A stretch of 64,000 bases of DNA. Origin: Clostridium_I sp047718555 (GTDB taxonomy: Bacteria > Bacillota > Clostridia > Clostridiales > Clostridiaceae). Of this stretch, positions 19,168 to 27,734 are shown in pieces; the first letter of the stretch is position 1, and each line of letters opens with the position of its first letter. Made by a program: the position numbers and the translations under genes. The stretch lies in the NCBI RefSeq assembly GCF_047718555.1, contig NZ_JBDNRK010000001.1, forward strand, positions 120,559 through 184,558. Direction: 5' to 3'. The notes beneath the pieces are model-generated. The model was not told where the DNA came from. It saw nothing but the letters and a program-made list of their open reading frames with translations, and made no database searches.

Positions 19168-19533
19168 TTAAGTTCCTCTGTCCTTGATTTCTATTTTACC
19201 GAAAACAGGAACCATTCTAAAAACTATAAATTCTGCCCACTCGTTTGAAGTATTTTCAATAGTATGTATAGATTTTTTAACTTTTACTAATGAATCCTTA
19301 ACTAATGTTTCATGCATAATGTCATCATTTTCTTTCCATCTAATGTCCACTTGTCCTTTAGTTATTACTAATATTTCTTCTATTATTTTATGTAAATGCC
19401 ACTCTTGCTTAGAATTGGGAGGTATCTTATTTAAATGAACTTCAAATTCATCAAAAATAAAGTAATCAACATTAGTTTTATTTTCTTTAATTACAGAAAT
19501 GGCATTTAATTTTGTTAGGATATCTACTTCCAC
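19168..19533 (-). CDS. Small cupin-domain protein, tail altered by IS21
   Basis: A single-domain cupin of about 121 residues. The start is best placed at GTG 19533, nine bases after AAGGGG; the longer reading from 19578 has no ribosome-binding site. Cupin motif 1 is KQEWHLHKIIEEILVITKG (metal ligands H, H and E), motif 2 VKVKKSIHTIENTSNEWAEF. Such proteins are typically sugar- or metabolite-binding or isomerase-like; the substrate is not evident. The last codons and TAA stop lie within the terminal repeat of the IS21 element, so the native C-terminus was probably replaced by a few IS-derived residues. The core barrel is complete, so function may persist. Confidence 0.7.
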   Translation of the reverse strand: MEVDILTKLNAISVIKENKTNVDYFIFDEFEVHLNKIPPNSKQEWHLHKIIEEILVITKGQVDIRWKENDDIMHETLVKDSLVKVKKSIHTIENTSNEWAEFIVFRMVPVFGKIEIKDRGT

Positions 19534-19668
19534 TAAACACAACCCCTTTTTATATGAATAGTTCATCCTTTTTTTCACTTTCCTTATATATCCATTAGCA
19601 GCTATTTATCTAGCTTTATACACATTAATGCCTAACTATTACTGCATAATAGAACATTATGAAACACC

Positions 19669-19866
19669 TTAATTATAGCTAATTTTTTCACCTATTTGTT
19701 TATCGATTCTCCACTGTGGTGCTTTTCCGTCATCTCCCCAATATTCATTTAACAGTTTAATTTTACCATTGTTAAATTCAAAAAATGATGTCGCATGAAA
19801 AGACGCATCTTTATTTTTAAGTTGTACTTTTACAACAGAAATAACTAAATTTTCAATACATTCCAA
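19669..19866 (-). pseudogene. SnoaL/NTF2-like protein, C-terminal remnant
   Basis: Sixty-five residues with SFHATSFFEFNNGKIKLLNE then YWGDDGKAPQWR, the last two strands of an NTF2/SnoaL-like domain (EYWGDxxxxPxWR is typical of small uncharacterised members). The N-terminal helices are absent and no ribosome-binding site precedes the first ATG, so this is a truncated gene. The fold normally makes small cone-shaped enzymes or binding proteins of about 120 residues. Confidence 0.6.
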
Positions 19867-19940
19867 ATGCTCAATAATTTACTATTACAACCATTAAGAA
19901 GAATCTGAACTAACTTGAGTATCTGTAACATTCTTAATGG

Positions 19941-20639
19941 TTATCCAATAAATTCTTTTATACATCTTCTGTATGCTTCAACAGGATTATCTGAAGTAGT
20001 AATAGGTCTCCCAACAACAATATAATCCGAGCCTAATTCTTTTGCTTTCGCAGGTGTTGTTACTCTAACTTGATCTCCTATTTCACTATCTGAAAAACGA
20101 ACACCAGGAGTTATAGTTAAGAATTCTTCTCCATATATATTATGCACTTTACCTGCTTCAATTGGAGAACACACAACTCCATCCAGTCTTGACATTTTTG
20201 CATTTTTTGCATATTGCATTACCACTTCATCAATTCGTTTATCAATTAAAATCTCTTCTCTCATACTCTCTTCACTTGTGGAAGTTAACTGTGTGACAGC
20301 AATAAGAAGCGGCCTACTTCCATCTTTACGAGTTAATCCTTTTATTGCTGCTTCCATCATTGAAATAGTTCCTGCAGCATGAACATTACACATATCAATA
20401 TCAAGATTAGAAAGTACATTCATTGACTTCATTACCGTATTAGGAATGTCGTGCAACTTAAGATCTAAAAATATCTTATGTCCCATTTTTTTAATTTGTC
20501 TTACAATTTCAGGACCTTCTGCATAAAATAATTCCATTCCAATCTTTACAAATAGTTTATCTTCATTAAATTTAGAAAGAAAGTCTATCATTTCTTGCTT
20601 ACTGCTAAAATCACATGCAATTATTACACCTTTTCCCAT
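19941..20639 (-). CDS. pyrF: Orotidine 5'-phosphate decarboxylase family protein
   Basis: A 232-residue TIM-barrel enzyme of the OMP decarboxylase family, the last step of UMP synthesis. The ATG at 20639 follows GGAGG at 8 bases; an upstream in-frame start at 20666 precedes that site and is rejected. Key signature: FLDLKLHDIPNTV with the catalytic Asp-Lys-x-x-Asp array. VIIACDFSS near the start, VCSPIEAG, TPGVRF and YIVVGRPIT provide the phosphate-binding loops. It stands apart from other pyr genes, next to phzF and a nitroreductase gene. The family also includes hexulose phosphate synthases, but the KLHDIPNTV motif supports OMP decarboxylase. Confidence 0.88.
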   Translation of the reverse strand: MGKGVIIACDFSSKQEMIDFLSKFNEDKLFVKIGMELFYAEGPEIVRQIKKMGHKIFLDLKLHDIPNTVMKSMNVLSNLDIDMCNVHAAGTISMMEAAIKGLTRKDGSRPLLIAVTQLTSTSEESMREEILIDKRIDEVVMQYAKNAKMSRLDGVVCSPIEAGKVHNIYGEEFLTITPGVRFSDSEIGDQVRVTTPAKAKELGSDYIVVGRPITTSDNPVEAYRRCIKEFIG

Positions 20640-20700
20640 ATCTTTATCCTCCAATAAATATGACAAATATAAATAATATTTATTACGCTTTAAAATACAA

Positions 20701-21486
20701 TTAAGAATTACTTACTATAATCTCACCCATCATATATAACTTAGCTTTTCCACTTATCTTAACCCTATCTCCGGCTACTCCACAATACAACGTGCCTCCT
20801 CGTTTTGATAATTGTTTAGCTACCATTATGTTTTTATTAAGTCTTTCTGACCAATATGGTATTAGATTGCTGTGAGCTGAACCTGTTACAGGGTCTTCAT
20901 TTACACCAAGTTTTGGATAAAAGCATCTAGATACAAAGTCTACATCAATTCCTCTAGCTGTAACAATAACTCCTAAGCCTCTATCTAATTTCACCATTTT
21001 AGAAAAGTTTGGAGTTAAGCTTTTTACTTGTTCTTCTGTTTGTAATACAACAAATAAATCCCTGGATAAATATAATTCAACTGGTTTTAAACCAATAATT
21101 TCTGAAACTTCTTCAATTAACTCAATCTTTTCTGGTTTTCTTAAAGGAAGATTCATTTCATATAAATCACCTTTACGTTTAACCTCAAGTATTCCACTAG
21201 CAGTATCAAATAGCATTTTTTGTACTCCAACATCAACGTAATTAGAAATAACATAAGCAGTTCCCAAGGTAGCATGTCCACATAAATCTATTTCTGCTTT
21301 TGGAGTGAACCATCTCAATTCATATTTATCTTTATTTTCAACCACAAAAGCTGTTTCCGATAAATTGTTTTCCGAAGCAATTTTTTGCATCATACCATCG
21401 TCTATCCACTTATTTAATACACATACACCTGCAGGATTCCCCTTAAATATCTCATCAGTAAAGGCATCTACAACGTAATATTTCAT
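20701..21486 (-). CDS. PhzF family isomerase/epimerase-like protein
   Basis: A 261-residue member of the PhzF/diaminopimelate epimerase-fold family. The N-terminus VDAFTDEIFKGNPAGVCVL and LSETAFV hold the conserved Gly-Asn-Pro and the Glu equivalent to the catalytic acid of PhzF. LCGHATLGTAYV and DPVTGSAHSNLIPYW are the two anion-binding loops. The family isomerises small metabolites; chromosomal copies outside phenazine clusters have no known substrate. Start ATG follows GGAGAATT. It precedes pyrF on the same strand with a 61-bp gap. Length is normal. Confidence 0.9.
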   Translation of the reverse strand: MKYYVVDAFTDEIFKGNPAGVCVLNKWIDDGMMQKIASENNLSETAFVVENKDKYELRWFTPKAEIDLCGHATLGTAYVISNYVDVGVQKMLFDTASGILEVKRKGDLYEMNLPLRKPEKIELIEEVSEIIGLKPVELYLSRDLFVVLQTEEQVKSLTPNFSKMVKLDRGLGVIVTARGIDVDFVSRCFYPKLGVNEDPVTGSAHSNLIPYWSERLNKNIMVAKQLSKRGGTLYCGVAGDRVKISGKAKLYMMGEIIVSNS

Positions 21487-21534
21487 AATAATTCTCCTCT
21501 ATATTTTTAGGTTAGTATTAATTCATTTATATTA

Positions 21535-22122
21535 TTACTTAATATAAGTAACGGTATTTCCTGTTCTCTTAAGAGGTACCATATCTGACATTTGAGAATA
21601 TCCTAGTGCAAGTCCCCCACAAATCGTTTCATTCTCAGTTAGACCCAATTTCATCATGTATGCATGAATAGACTTATTATCATCTAACCAGCGAAGTTGA
21701 TTTATCCAACAAGAGCCTATATCCAAAGACGTTGCTGCCAGCATCATGTTTTCCAAAGCAACTGAACAATCTGCCATAGCGTTACTATATTCTTTTTGAT
21801 TTGCAACCACAATAAATGTAGGAGCATTGTATGTAAAATCGTAACCACCTTTTTTCGATGCTAAAATTGAATTCTTTAAACTCTTATAGGTATCTTCTTT
21901 AATCTCCATTTTTGCAAATTCTTTTTCTACCATCAATTTTAGTTCTTGCAGCGTTTCTCGATTCTGTATTACAATAAAATGATTTGTTTGGTTATTTCCA
22001 CCACTTGGAGCAAAACGCCCAGCTTCAATGATTAGAGAAAGTTTTTCTTCTGAAATCTGCCCTTTTTTATATTTACGAATACTTCGTCGTTTACTAATGA
22101 CCTCTAATACTTGATTTTCCAT
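21535..22122 (-). CDS. Nitroreductase family protein
   Basis: A 195-residue FMN-dependent oxidoreductase. ATG at 22122 follows GGAGG; an upstream TTG overlaps that site. RRSIRKYKKGQIS with the family Arg-Ser-x-Arg phosphate-binding start, RFAPSGGNNQTNHF and a C-terminal GGLALGYSQMSDMVPLKRTG are typical. SLDIGSCWINQLRW matches the active-site loop. These enzymes reduce nitro compounds, quinones or other electrophiles using NAD(P)H; the physiological substrate is unknown. Close in length to the compact nitroreductases (170-200 residues). Confidence 0.9.
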   Translation of the reverse strand: MENQVLEVISKRRSIRKYKKGQISEEKLSLIIEAGRFAPSGGNNQTNHFIVIQNRETLQELKLMVEKEFAKMEIKEDTYKSLKNSILASKKGGYDFTYNAPTFIVVANQKEYSNAMADCSVALENMMLAATSLDIGSCWINQLRWLDDNKSIHAYMMKLGLTENETICGGLALGYSQMSDMVPLKRTGNTVTYIK

Positions 22123-22302
22123 AAGATCAGCCTCCAATATTCAAAATCACATTAACTAACTTTATAGCTACTTCGTCTTTACTTACAATTGCTCATTAAA
22201 TTAATTTATAATTTGGTTTACTTTTTTAAATTATATCATAAATAATCATCGAACTGTAATAATTACTATTTTGTTCCAAAATATATCATAATTTCATGAC
22301 TA

Positions 22303-22407
22303 TTAAATAATAAACGGCGCATTCCAGTTAATCTCAATATCCAGCTTTGGCATATTATATTTACTTACTTCTTCCGTTTCAGTTACCACTATCTTTTCTA
22401 TAAGCAT
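22303..22407 (-). pseudogene. Possible C-terminal tail of a serine recombinase
   Basis: A 34-residue frame MLIEKIVVTETEEVSKYNMP followed by KLDIEINWNAPFII. The LIEKIVV ... IEIxW pattern resembles the last strands of large serine recombinases. No ribosome-binding site or upstream body is present. Supported by pattern only. Confidence 0.3.
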
Positions 22408-22441
22408 GTAAATTAGCTATTTAATAATTTATTGATATCTA

Positions 22442-23047
22442 CTACAATTGAGTATCAGTAATATGCTTTTCCTTATATAGAAACTGTTTTTCGAAAACAT
22501 TTAATTCTTCCTTATCTATTTCAAAAACAGAATTTTCGTAATACTTACCTGAGATTCCTTCCAGTGAACCTTCATATAATTCTAGTACCATGAACTCTTC
22601 GAAATTAGCTCCCCAAGATGTTTGAATATTATACTTCCTAGCATTTTCAAAACCAAAGCGATGATAATAGTTTGAATTACCAAAAATAACAATTGCATTA
22701 TAACCTAATGTTTTTGCAACTTTAATAGAATGTTTCATAAGTAAAGTTCCAATTCCCTTACCTTGATAAGGAGGCAGTACCCCAAGAGGGCCCATACATA
22801 GAATTTCAAACTCCTCGTTATTTTCATTAATTACCTTTGCATTTGAGTAAATTATATTGCCAACAATTATTTCTTCATTACATGCAACAAAATCCAATTC
22901 TTTGATAAATGCATTTGTCTTTCTGATTTTATGGATAATTAAATGTTCATCACAACCAGGTTTATATACATCCCAAAATGCCTCTCTGATCATATTTTCT
23001 ACATTTCTAAAATCATTTTCATTTTCTAATCTAATTGATATATTCAT
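22442..23047 (-). CDS. GNAT-family N-acetyltransferase
   Basis: A 201-residue acetyl-CoA-dependent acetyltransferase. Motif A is GVLPPYQGKGIGTLLMKHS near 93-111, the pyrophosphate-binding loop. GYNAIVIFGNSNYYHRFGFE is the following strand-helix with Y typical for YjhQ/YhbS-type members. Preferred acceptor is not evident. Start ATG follows GGAGG at good spacing. It is transcribed alone. Confidence 0.9.
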   Translation of the reverse strand: MNISIRLENENDFRNVENMIREAFWDVYKPGCDEHLIIHKIRKTNAFIKELDFVACNEEIIVGNIIYSNAKVINENNEEFEILCMGPLGVLPPYQGKGIGTLLMKHSIKVAKTLGYNAIVIFGNSNYYHRFGFENARKYNIQTSWGANFEEFMVLELYEGSLEGISGKYYENSVFEIDKEELNVFEKQFLYKEKHITDTQL

Positions 23048-23342
23048 TTTTTATATCCTCCATTGCTATCTATACTATCAAATAGAGGATTTTTAACTTT
23101 ATAATTTAAAGCTTTCTTCCCCTATCTGTGAAAATTTATAAAAATAGTATAAAACGCTCACACAAATCACTCCCTCTTATTATTTATAGAAATATTATAC
23201 ACTTTAGTTTGATAATAGTAAATTTAGCAAGGTTACAAAATTCAATAAATAAAAAAGACAGTACAAATCCATCCTTTATATTTATTTAGTTCATATTGTC
23301 TCACTGTTGCATATTATAAGAATATGATTACGAATTAACTTT
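23048..23342. other. AT-rich intergenic region
   Basis: Upstream of the GNAT gene and downstream of the small membrane protein gene. I see no gene, no terminator with a clear T-tract and no repeat here. Confidence 0.4.
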
Positions 23343-23564
23343 TCATTCTTTCTTTATAAATCTATTACCTGTATTAATATAAATTAAATTTCCAAATACA
23401 AGAATTAAAATCAATACAATAAATATGGCAGATAAATGAGGAATTTTTAAATATTTATCACAAATAAAATTTAAAATAAAAAGAATTGCAAAAGAGATTA
23501 ATAGATTACCAATGCACTTACATAGTTTTAATTTATCAAAATCTAAGTACAGTCCCATTCTCAT
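23343..23564 (-). CDS. Small two-segment membrane protein
   Basis: Seventy-three residues with two hydrophobic segments (LLISFAILFILNFIC near 21-36 and SAIFIVLILILVFGNLIYI near 45-65), separated by a short charged loop DKYLKIPHL, so probably a membrane hairpin. No family recognised. No good ribosome-binding site precedes ATG 23564. The ATG overlaps the TGA stop of an upstream short frame (ATGA), which would allow coupled translation if that frame is real. It may be a truncated gene. Confidence 0.4.
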   Translation of the reverse strand: MRMGLYLDFDKLKLCKCIGNLLISFAILFILNFICDKYLKIPHLSAIFIVLILILVFGNLIYINTGNRFIKKE

Positions 23565-23674
23565 GAGTAGTCTAAATTTGGTGAATGTGTCGGAACTTTA
23601 ACCCGTCGTCTTCGAAACATGTCCTTCAAGTAGCCTGGGACAATTTCAGCACACCATACCCTATATTTAATACC
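23561..23674 (-). other. Short coding-like frame upstream of the small membrane protein
   Basis: A 37-codon frame reading KYRVWCAEIVPGYLKDMF then RRRRVKVPTHSPNLDYS, bounded upstream by a TAG. It has no ATG at its beginning, only one inside (M19). Composition is much more protein-like and GC-richer than flanking DNA, suggesting the end of a truncated gene. Family not recognised. Confidence 0.3.
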
Positions 23675-23694
23675 CTATCATTATCTAATAATAC

Positions 23695-25428
23695 TTAAAC
23701 TGTAAATCCACAAGTAATTTTATTCAATGTTTTTGCCATTTCAGATAATTTTTCTGTAGTTCTTTCTATTTCAGTCATAGTGCTTAGTTGATCTTCTATA
23801 CTTACACTAATATTCTCAGTATCTTGTGCCATTTCATTTGTAGCATTAGCAATAGCAGCAATAGCTTTTTCTATTTCCTTAGTTCCTCTTGCCTGCTCCT
23901 CATTTGCATTATCAATTTGATTCATATCATTTGAAATACCCTCTATATTTTTAATTATATTTTTTATACTTTCTTCAATCTCTGAAGCTTTTTTTACTCC
24001 TGCAGATACTTTTTCTTCCACCTCATTCGCTGAATTAACTGCAGAATTTGATTTTAATTGATTTTCCTTAATTAAATCAGATATTTCTTGGGCAGCATTA
24101 TTACTTTCATCAGCCAATTTTCTTATTTCATCTGCGACTACGTTAAAGCCCTTGCCAGCTTCACCTGCACGTGCTGCTTCTATGGCTGCATTTAAAGCTA
24201 ATAGATTAGTTTGTTGTGATATAGATGTTATTATTTTAATAATATCTTCTATTCTTTTTGAAGATTCATCTAGTTGGTTTATAGTAATTAATACTTCCTT
24301 TGAAGAATCTGCTATATCTGTAATTGAAGAAACAATTTCAACTATTTTCTTAGCACTATCTTCTGCTGCTTCTTCAGCTTTTTTACTATTATAAGCAGTG
24401 TTTTTCGCTGAATTTGAAGTTGCCTCTGAAAAATTTGCAGCTTCACTAAGACTTGCAGTTGTTTCTTCTACTGCAGCTGCTCCATCAGAAGTTCCTCTGG
24501 CTATTTCTATAACAGTATCGGATATTTTCCTTAAGGCTTGTGTACTAACTGACGTAGACCTATTTAATCTTTTGCTTGAAGATGAAATAGTTTCAGTCGA
24601 AACAATTACTTCTCTAATAATAGATTGAAGTTTATCCATAAACCTATCAAAATTTATACTTAATTGACCTATCTCGTCATTGCTTTTATAACCTATTCTT
24701 TGAGTCAAATCCCCATCGTTTTCTGAAACTTCTTTTAATTTTTTCGTAACCTTTTTTACTGGTTCAACAATAGATCTTATTATTACTAAGGATAAAATCA
24801 TTGCTATTATCAGACATACTATCATTATAACTATGTATTCAATTATAATTATTTTAAAATCTTTTTCACTATTAATGTAACTTTGCCTTGCAGCTGCAGC
24901 ATGTGTATTAATAATCTTATCAAAAGATTCTGTTAAATCAGTTTTAGTTTTATCAAGATTTGATATGTCAGTTGGTGGACCAGCTATTTTACCGTTCCCG
25001 TCAGCTTGTACAGATGCACTTTCATTACCTCGTTCACTTTGATTTTTTATAAATGTATTCTTGGCTTCTATAAATTTATTATAATTACTAATTAAAGTCT
25101 TAAAATCTGTATCATCCTTATATTTTGATAATTTAGATTTTACAGAACTTTCTCGTGCAGAAATATTATCCTGTATTTTTTTACTTGAGGTAGAATCAGC
25201 TGCATCCATTATTGAATTACATTGCTGCCTAATATACTCAATGTCTGATTTTATATTTTCTAATTCTATAATTGGTACCATTCTAGAATTGTTTAATTCC
25301 ATAATCTTTGAATTAAGCTTTGATATTTGTCCTATGGAGACAAAGCCTATGGCTATTAGAAAAATAAAGGAAGTGATTGAAAGCAAACTGATTTTATAAG
25401 ATAATTTCATATTTGTAAAAAAATTCAT
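23695..25428 (-). CDS. Methyl-accepting chemotaxis protein
   Basis: A 577-residue transmembrane receptor. TM1 lies near residues 11-31 and TM2 near 196-220, enclosing a periplasm-equivalent four-helix-bundle sensor of about 165 residues with a GNGKIAGPPTDIS loop. A HAMP domain (VKKVTKKLKEVSENDGDLTQRI) follows at about 220-275. The cytoplasmic coiled-coil signalling domain has the hairpin tip QQTNLLALNAAIEAARAGEA near 415 that binds CheA and CheW, plus Glu/Gln-rich methylation helices. The ligand is unknown. It is monocistronic with GGAGG before its ATG. Confidence 0.95.
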   Translation of the reverse strand: MNFFTNMKLSYKISLLSITSFIFLIAIGFVSIGQISKLNSKIMELNNSRMVPIIELENIKSDIEYIRQQCNSIMDAADSTSSKKIQDNISARESSVKSKLSKYKDDTDFKTLISNYNKFIEAKNTFIKNQSERGNESASVQADGNGKIAGPPTDISNLDKTKTDLTESFDKIINTHAAAARQSYINSEKDFKIIIIEYIVIMIVCLIIAMILSLVIIRSIVEPVKKVTKKLKEVSENDGDLTQRIGYKSNDEIGQLSINFDRFMDKLQSIIREVIVSTETISSSSKRLNRSTSVSTQALRKISDTVIEIARGTSDGAAAVEETTASLSEAANFSEATSNSAKNTAYNSKKAEEAAEDSAKKIVEIVSSITDIADSSKEVLITINQLDESSKRIEDIIKIITSISQQTNLLALNAAIEAARAGEAGKGFNVVADEIRKLADESNNAAQEISDLIKENQLKSNSAVNSANEVEEKVSAGVKKASEIEESIKNIIKNIEGISNDMNQIDNANEEQARGTKEIEKAIAAIANATNEMAQDTENISVSIEDQLSTMTEIERTTEKLSEMAKTLNKITCGFTV

Positions 25429-26022
25429 TTTTTATTCCTCCTACATTGCATCTTATAAAAATTATAATTAACAATTGTGGAATAGATATCAAATTATTAT
25501 GTGATTATTATGTGATTATATACTAATTTGAAGTAGCTAATTGCACTACAAAAACATCATAGTAAAAATTTCATTTATGGTTAACAACATAAATTCAAAT
25601 AAAATCTTTCTTTTAACCGTAACACAAACATTAAACTCATTATTTAAATTTTTTTAAACTTTATATAGCCCTACCAAGCACTCCACATGCCATGTGTAGG
25701 AAAGTATCATAATGTTCCCATTCTCAACCTTATCCTACTTTCTTGTCTGTGGGAATATATTTCTAAATTTCTCAAACCTAGTATTTTACAGCTTCTATTT
25801 ACGATATAGCAGAACCACTGCCTCAACACGCCTTGAGAAGATAAAAATAATGCCGCTTGAACCTAGTAAGGCCTTGGCGGCAAATTATTATTTCTTGAAA
25901 ATAAATTAAAAGCTCTGAATTTTATCTGCATTAGAGCTTCTATTTTGATAACAACATTTAGTGTCTAACCTCTCATAGGAGTGTTTCTAGCTTTTTAAGG
26001 AAAAACAAAATGACAAGACTCT
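25429..26022. other. Gene-free interval between the receptor and radical SAM genes
   Basis: Apart from repeat cluster A I see no gene. The minus strand around 25800-25900 can be read as a broken protein-like frame (ALLGSSGIIFIFSRRVEAVV) with stops on both sides, possibly gene debris. Confidence 0.4.
25660..25850. repeat. Dispersed repeat cluster A
   Basis: TATAGCCCTACCAAGCACTC at 25665 with the palindromic ACATGCCATGT, followed by AGGAAAGTATCATAATGTT, and a partial second unit at about 25803 (GATATAGCAGAACCACTGCC). The same pieces recur at 27215-27390 in cluster B, in circularly permuted order. Confidence 0.5.
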
Positions 26023-27147
26023 CTAAAAAATCATCTCTCCTGCTTTATAGCCGTCAGGCAATTCTTCTTCACTTAAAAATTTAAAATTGTCATCACGCAG
26101 TATTGGTAAAAATACTTCGTATGGTATCCTGGAAAACTCACAGCCATAATTACTGGATCCGAACCACCTACCCTCTTTGCTACTCAAATTCAAATCTCTG
26201 GCAAATTTTGTATGGTTTGAGCAATCATGAACTGCTAAATCCCAGTTTTCTTCATCGGCTATCTTCATGAATTTCAGAGTTAATTCCCTGCTCCAAATCG
26301 GAGATATATAGCCATGTCTAGAAATATACATATTTTCCTCATAATAATTGTCTATGTTATTCTCATTTAAATGTAATTCTGCACAATTGATAAAATCGAG
26401 TTTTGTCTCCAAGATTGCTTGCTTTTTCTTAAAAAATGCTTCGAAAAACTCAGGAGTCATTGGAGTTTCAATACCTACATTTTTAATATATTTTTTCGCT
26501 ATTCCAATATTTTCAATAACTTTGTCTGAACAATTAGATGCACCCAGGTTGAAACGTATCTCGTCAAGACCGGCTTCACCTAATGCTTTTAATGTCTCTT
26601 CTGTAGCTAAAGTACCATTTGTGTATAAATGTTGATAAATTTGAGCATTACTAAATTTCTTTATAATCGAATAGTATTTTTCAATTTCCATGAATGGCTC
26701 TAAATAAACATAGGAAATGCCAGTGGGCTTCTGTTGTATGGAAAGAAGTAAATCAATATCTTTCTCATAAAATTTTGTGTCTCCGATCTCCCACATACCT
26801 TCACCAATTGGAGGAATATTATCTAATTCCCCATAATTATAACAGAACTTGCACTCTACGTTACATTGGTTTGTTTTCCTAATTGCACTCAACCCAGTTC
26901 CCATCAGACAAGAACGACATCCCTTAGAAAATTTGCTTTCATTTCCCACAAAAAAAGTTCTATTCTCCAAAGTTTTCAAACCTCTAATTTCCGACATTAA
27001 CGTATCATTTCTATTATCGATTGCTGCTTCAATCTGTGCAAAGGTAGAGTAAATGATTTCTTGTTGTTTTGTCATAATTTCCTCATCCTCTGGCAATATT
27101 GAAAAAAATTCAAACCATATCAACGCATCTTTTTTTGAAATTTTCAT
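26023..27147 (-). CDS. Radical SAM protein
   Basis: A 374-residue radical S-adenosylmethionine enzyme. C95, C99 and C102 form the canonical C-x3-C-x2-C [4Fe-4S] motif (CNVECKFCYN). Two further cysteines just before it (GCRSC, C77 and C80), with C315-like and C339-like positions near the end (HDCSNH, YGCEFS), could bind an auxiliary cluster. The TIM-barrel follows with YLEPFMEIE, YQHLYTNGT and LDEIRFNLGAS. No adjacent peptide precursor or cofactor gene suggests a substrate; the protein may be a stand-alone modifying enzyme. GAGG precedes its ATG. Confidence 0.88.
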   Translation of the reverse strand: MKISKKDALIWFEFFSILPEDEEIMTKQQEIIYSTFAQIEAAIDNRNDTLMSEIRGLKTLENRTFFVGNESKFSKGCRSCLMGTGLSAIRKTNQCNVECKFCYNYGELDNIPPIGEGMWEIGDTKFYEKDIDLLLSIQQKPTGISYVYLEPFMEIEKYYSIIKKFSNAQIYQHLYTNGTLATEETLKALGEAGLDEIRFNLGASNCSDKVIENIGIAKKYIKNVGIETPMTPEFFEAFFKKKQAILETKLDFINCAELHLNENNIDNYYEENMYISRHGYISPIWSRELTLKFMKIADEENWDLAVHDCSNHTKFARDLNLSSKEGRWFGSSNYGCEFSRIPYEVFLPILRDDNFKFLSEEELPDGYKAGEMIF

Positions 27148-27599
27148 AATGTATCCTCCTCTAATTAATCTTACTTAAGAATTAATTCAAGTCTTCTTAA
27201 TGTGCTTTTTAATGTAAATACCGGCTACACATGCCTTGTGTAAGAAAGTAACATAATATTTTCCCACTCAACACTACCATATGTTTATTGTCTGCTTTAA
27301 CATATCCTAACCACTATCAAACTCATTGTTTTTAATGCTTCTCGTTAAAATATAGCTGTATCACACATTCCACGTGAGCAGTTTATTCAAACATATACTC
27401 TAAAGTTAAAATTTGTTACCTTTCTTACATATAAAAATTTACCATTATTGGCCATTATGTATAACCTCCACTCCTTGAAGTATAAAATCAATAAACTTCT
27501 ATTTAATTACTGCTAAAAAGTGCACACCCCATCCTAAAAATGCACACCACTACCTCCATTATACCAAGGGATGTGCAAGATTCACATAGCTGACCTTCA
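27148..27599. repeat. Gene-free interval with dispersed repeat cluster B
   Basis: At 27218-27265 ACACATGCCTTGTGTAAGAA and at 27352-27378 TATAGCTGTATCACACATTC match cluster A 1.5 kb away. Between them ATCAAACTCATTGTTTTTAA matches AAACTCATTATTTAAATTTT of A. No gene is seen. Two short GTGCACACC-like units lie at 27519-27551. Confidence 0.5.
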
Positions 27600-27734
27600 T
27601 TATAAATCAAATTTAAATACTGTTCCACCAGAGCCAGTATCCAATAGAATATCGTTAAGTATTACTTCCTTACCCTTATAGTTTAGTTTTACATTACAAA
27701 ACGGTAGCCCATATTTCAATTGAAGTTCAACCAT
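27600..27734 (-). pseudogene. Retropepsin-like aspartic protease, N-terminal fragment
   Basis: Forty-four residues: MVELQLKYGLPFCNVKLNYK then GKEVILNDILLDTGSGGTVF. The LLDTGSGGT block is the catalytic Asp-Thr-Gly loop of retropepsin-type aspartyl proteases (COG3577-like), which normally run to about 130 residues with a second conserved half. Here a TAA follows FKFDL, so only the first lobe remains. Its ATG overlaps the end of the upstream gene by 8 bases (ATGGTTGA), showing that both belonged to one operon. Confidence 0.7.

Larger units (their letters stand above)
16807..19176 (-). mobile_element. IS21-family insertion sequence (about 2.37 kb)
   Basis: Encodes istA and istB overlapping by one base in a TAATG junction, the standard IS21 layout. 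The ends share GGAACTTAA in inverted orientation (16807-16815 and 19168-19176), and an inner inverted CAAGCACCCC (16821-16830 and 19127-19136). IS21 ends characteristically carry such multiple repeats. I could not identify a target duplication with confidence, so the outer limits may be off by several bases. Both genes look intact, so the element may be active. Confidence 0.8.

Noticed and set aside
19941..20639. Hexulose-6-phosphate synthase reading of the pyrF gene
   Set aside because: The DLKLHDIPNTV motif fits OMP decarboxylase, and no phi isomerase gene is adjacent.
25712..25909. Plus-strand frame of 65 codons
   Set aside because: No ribosome-binding site, it overlaps repeat cluster A, and it has no family features.
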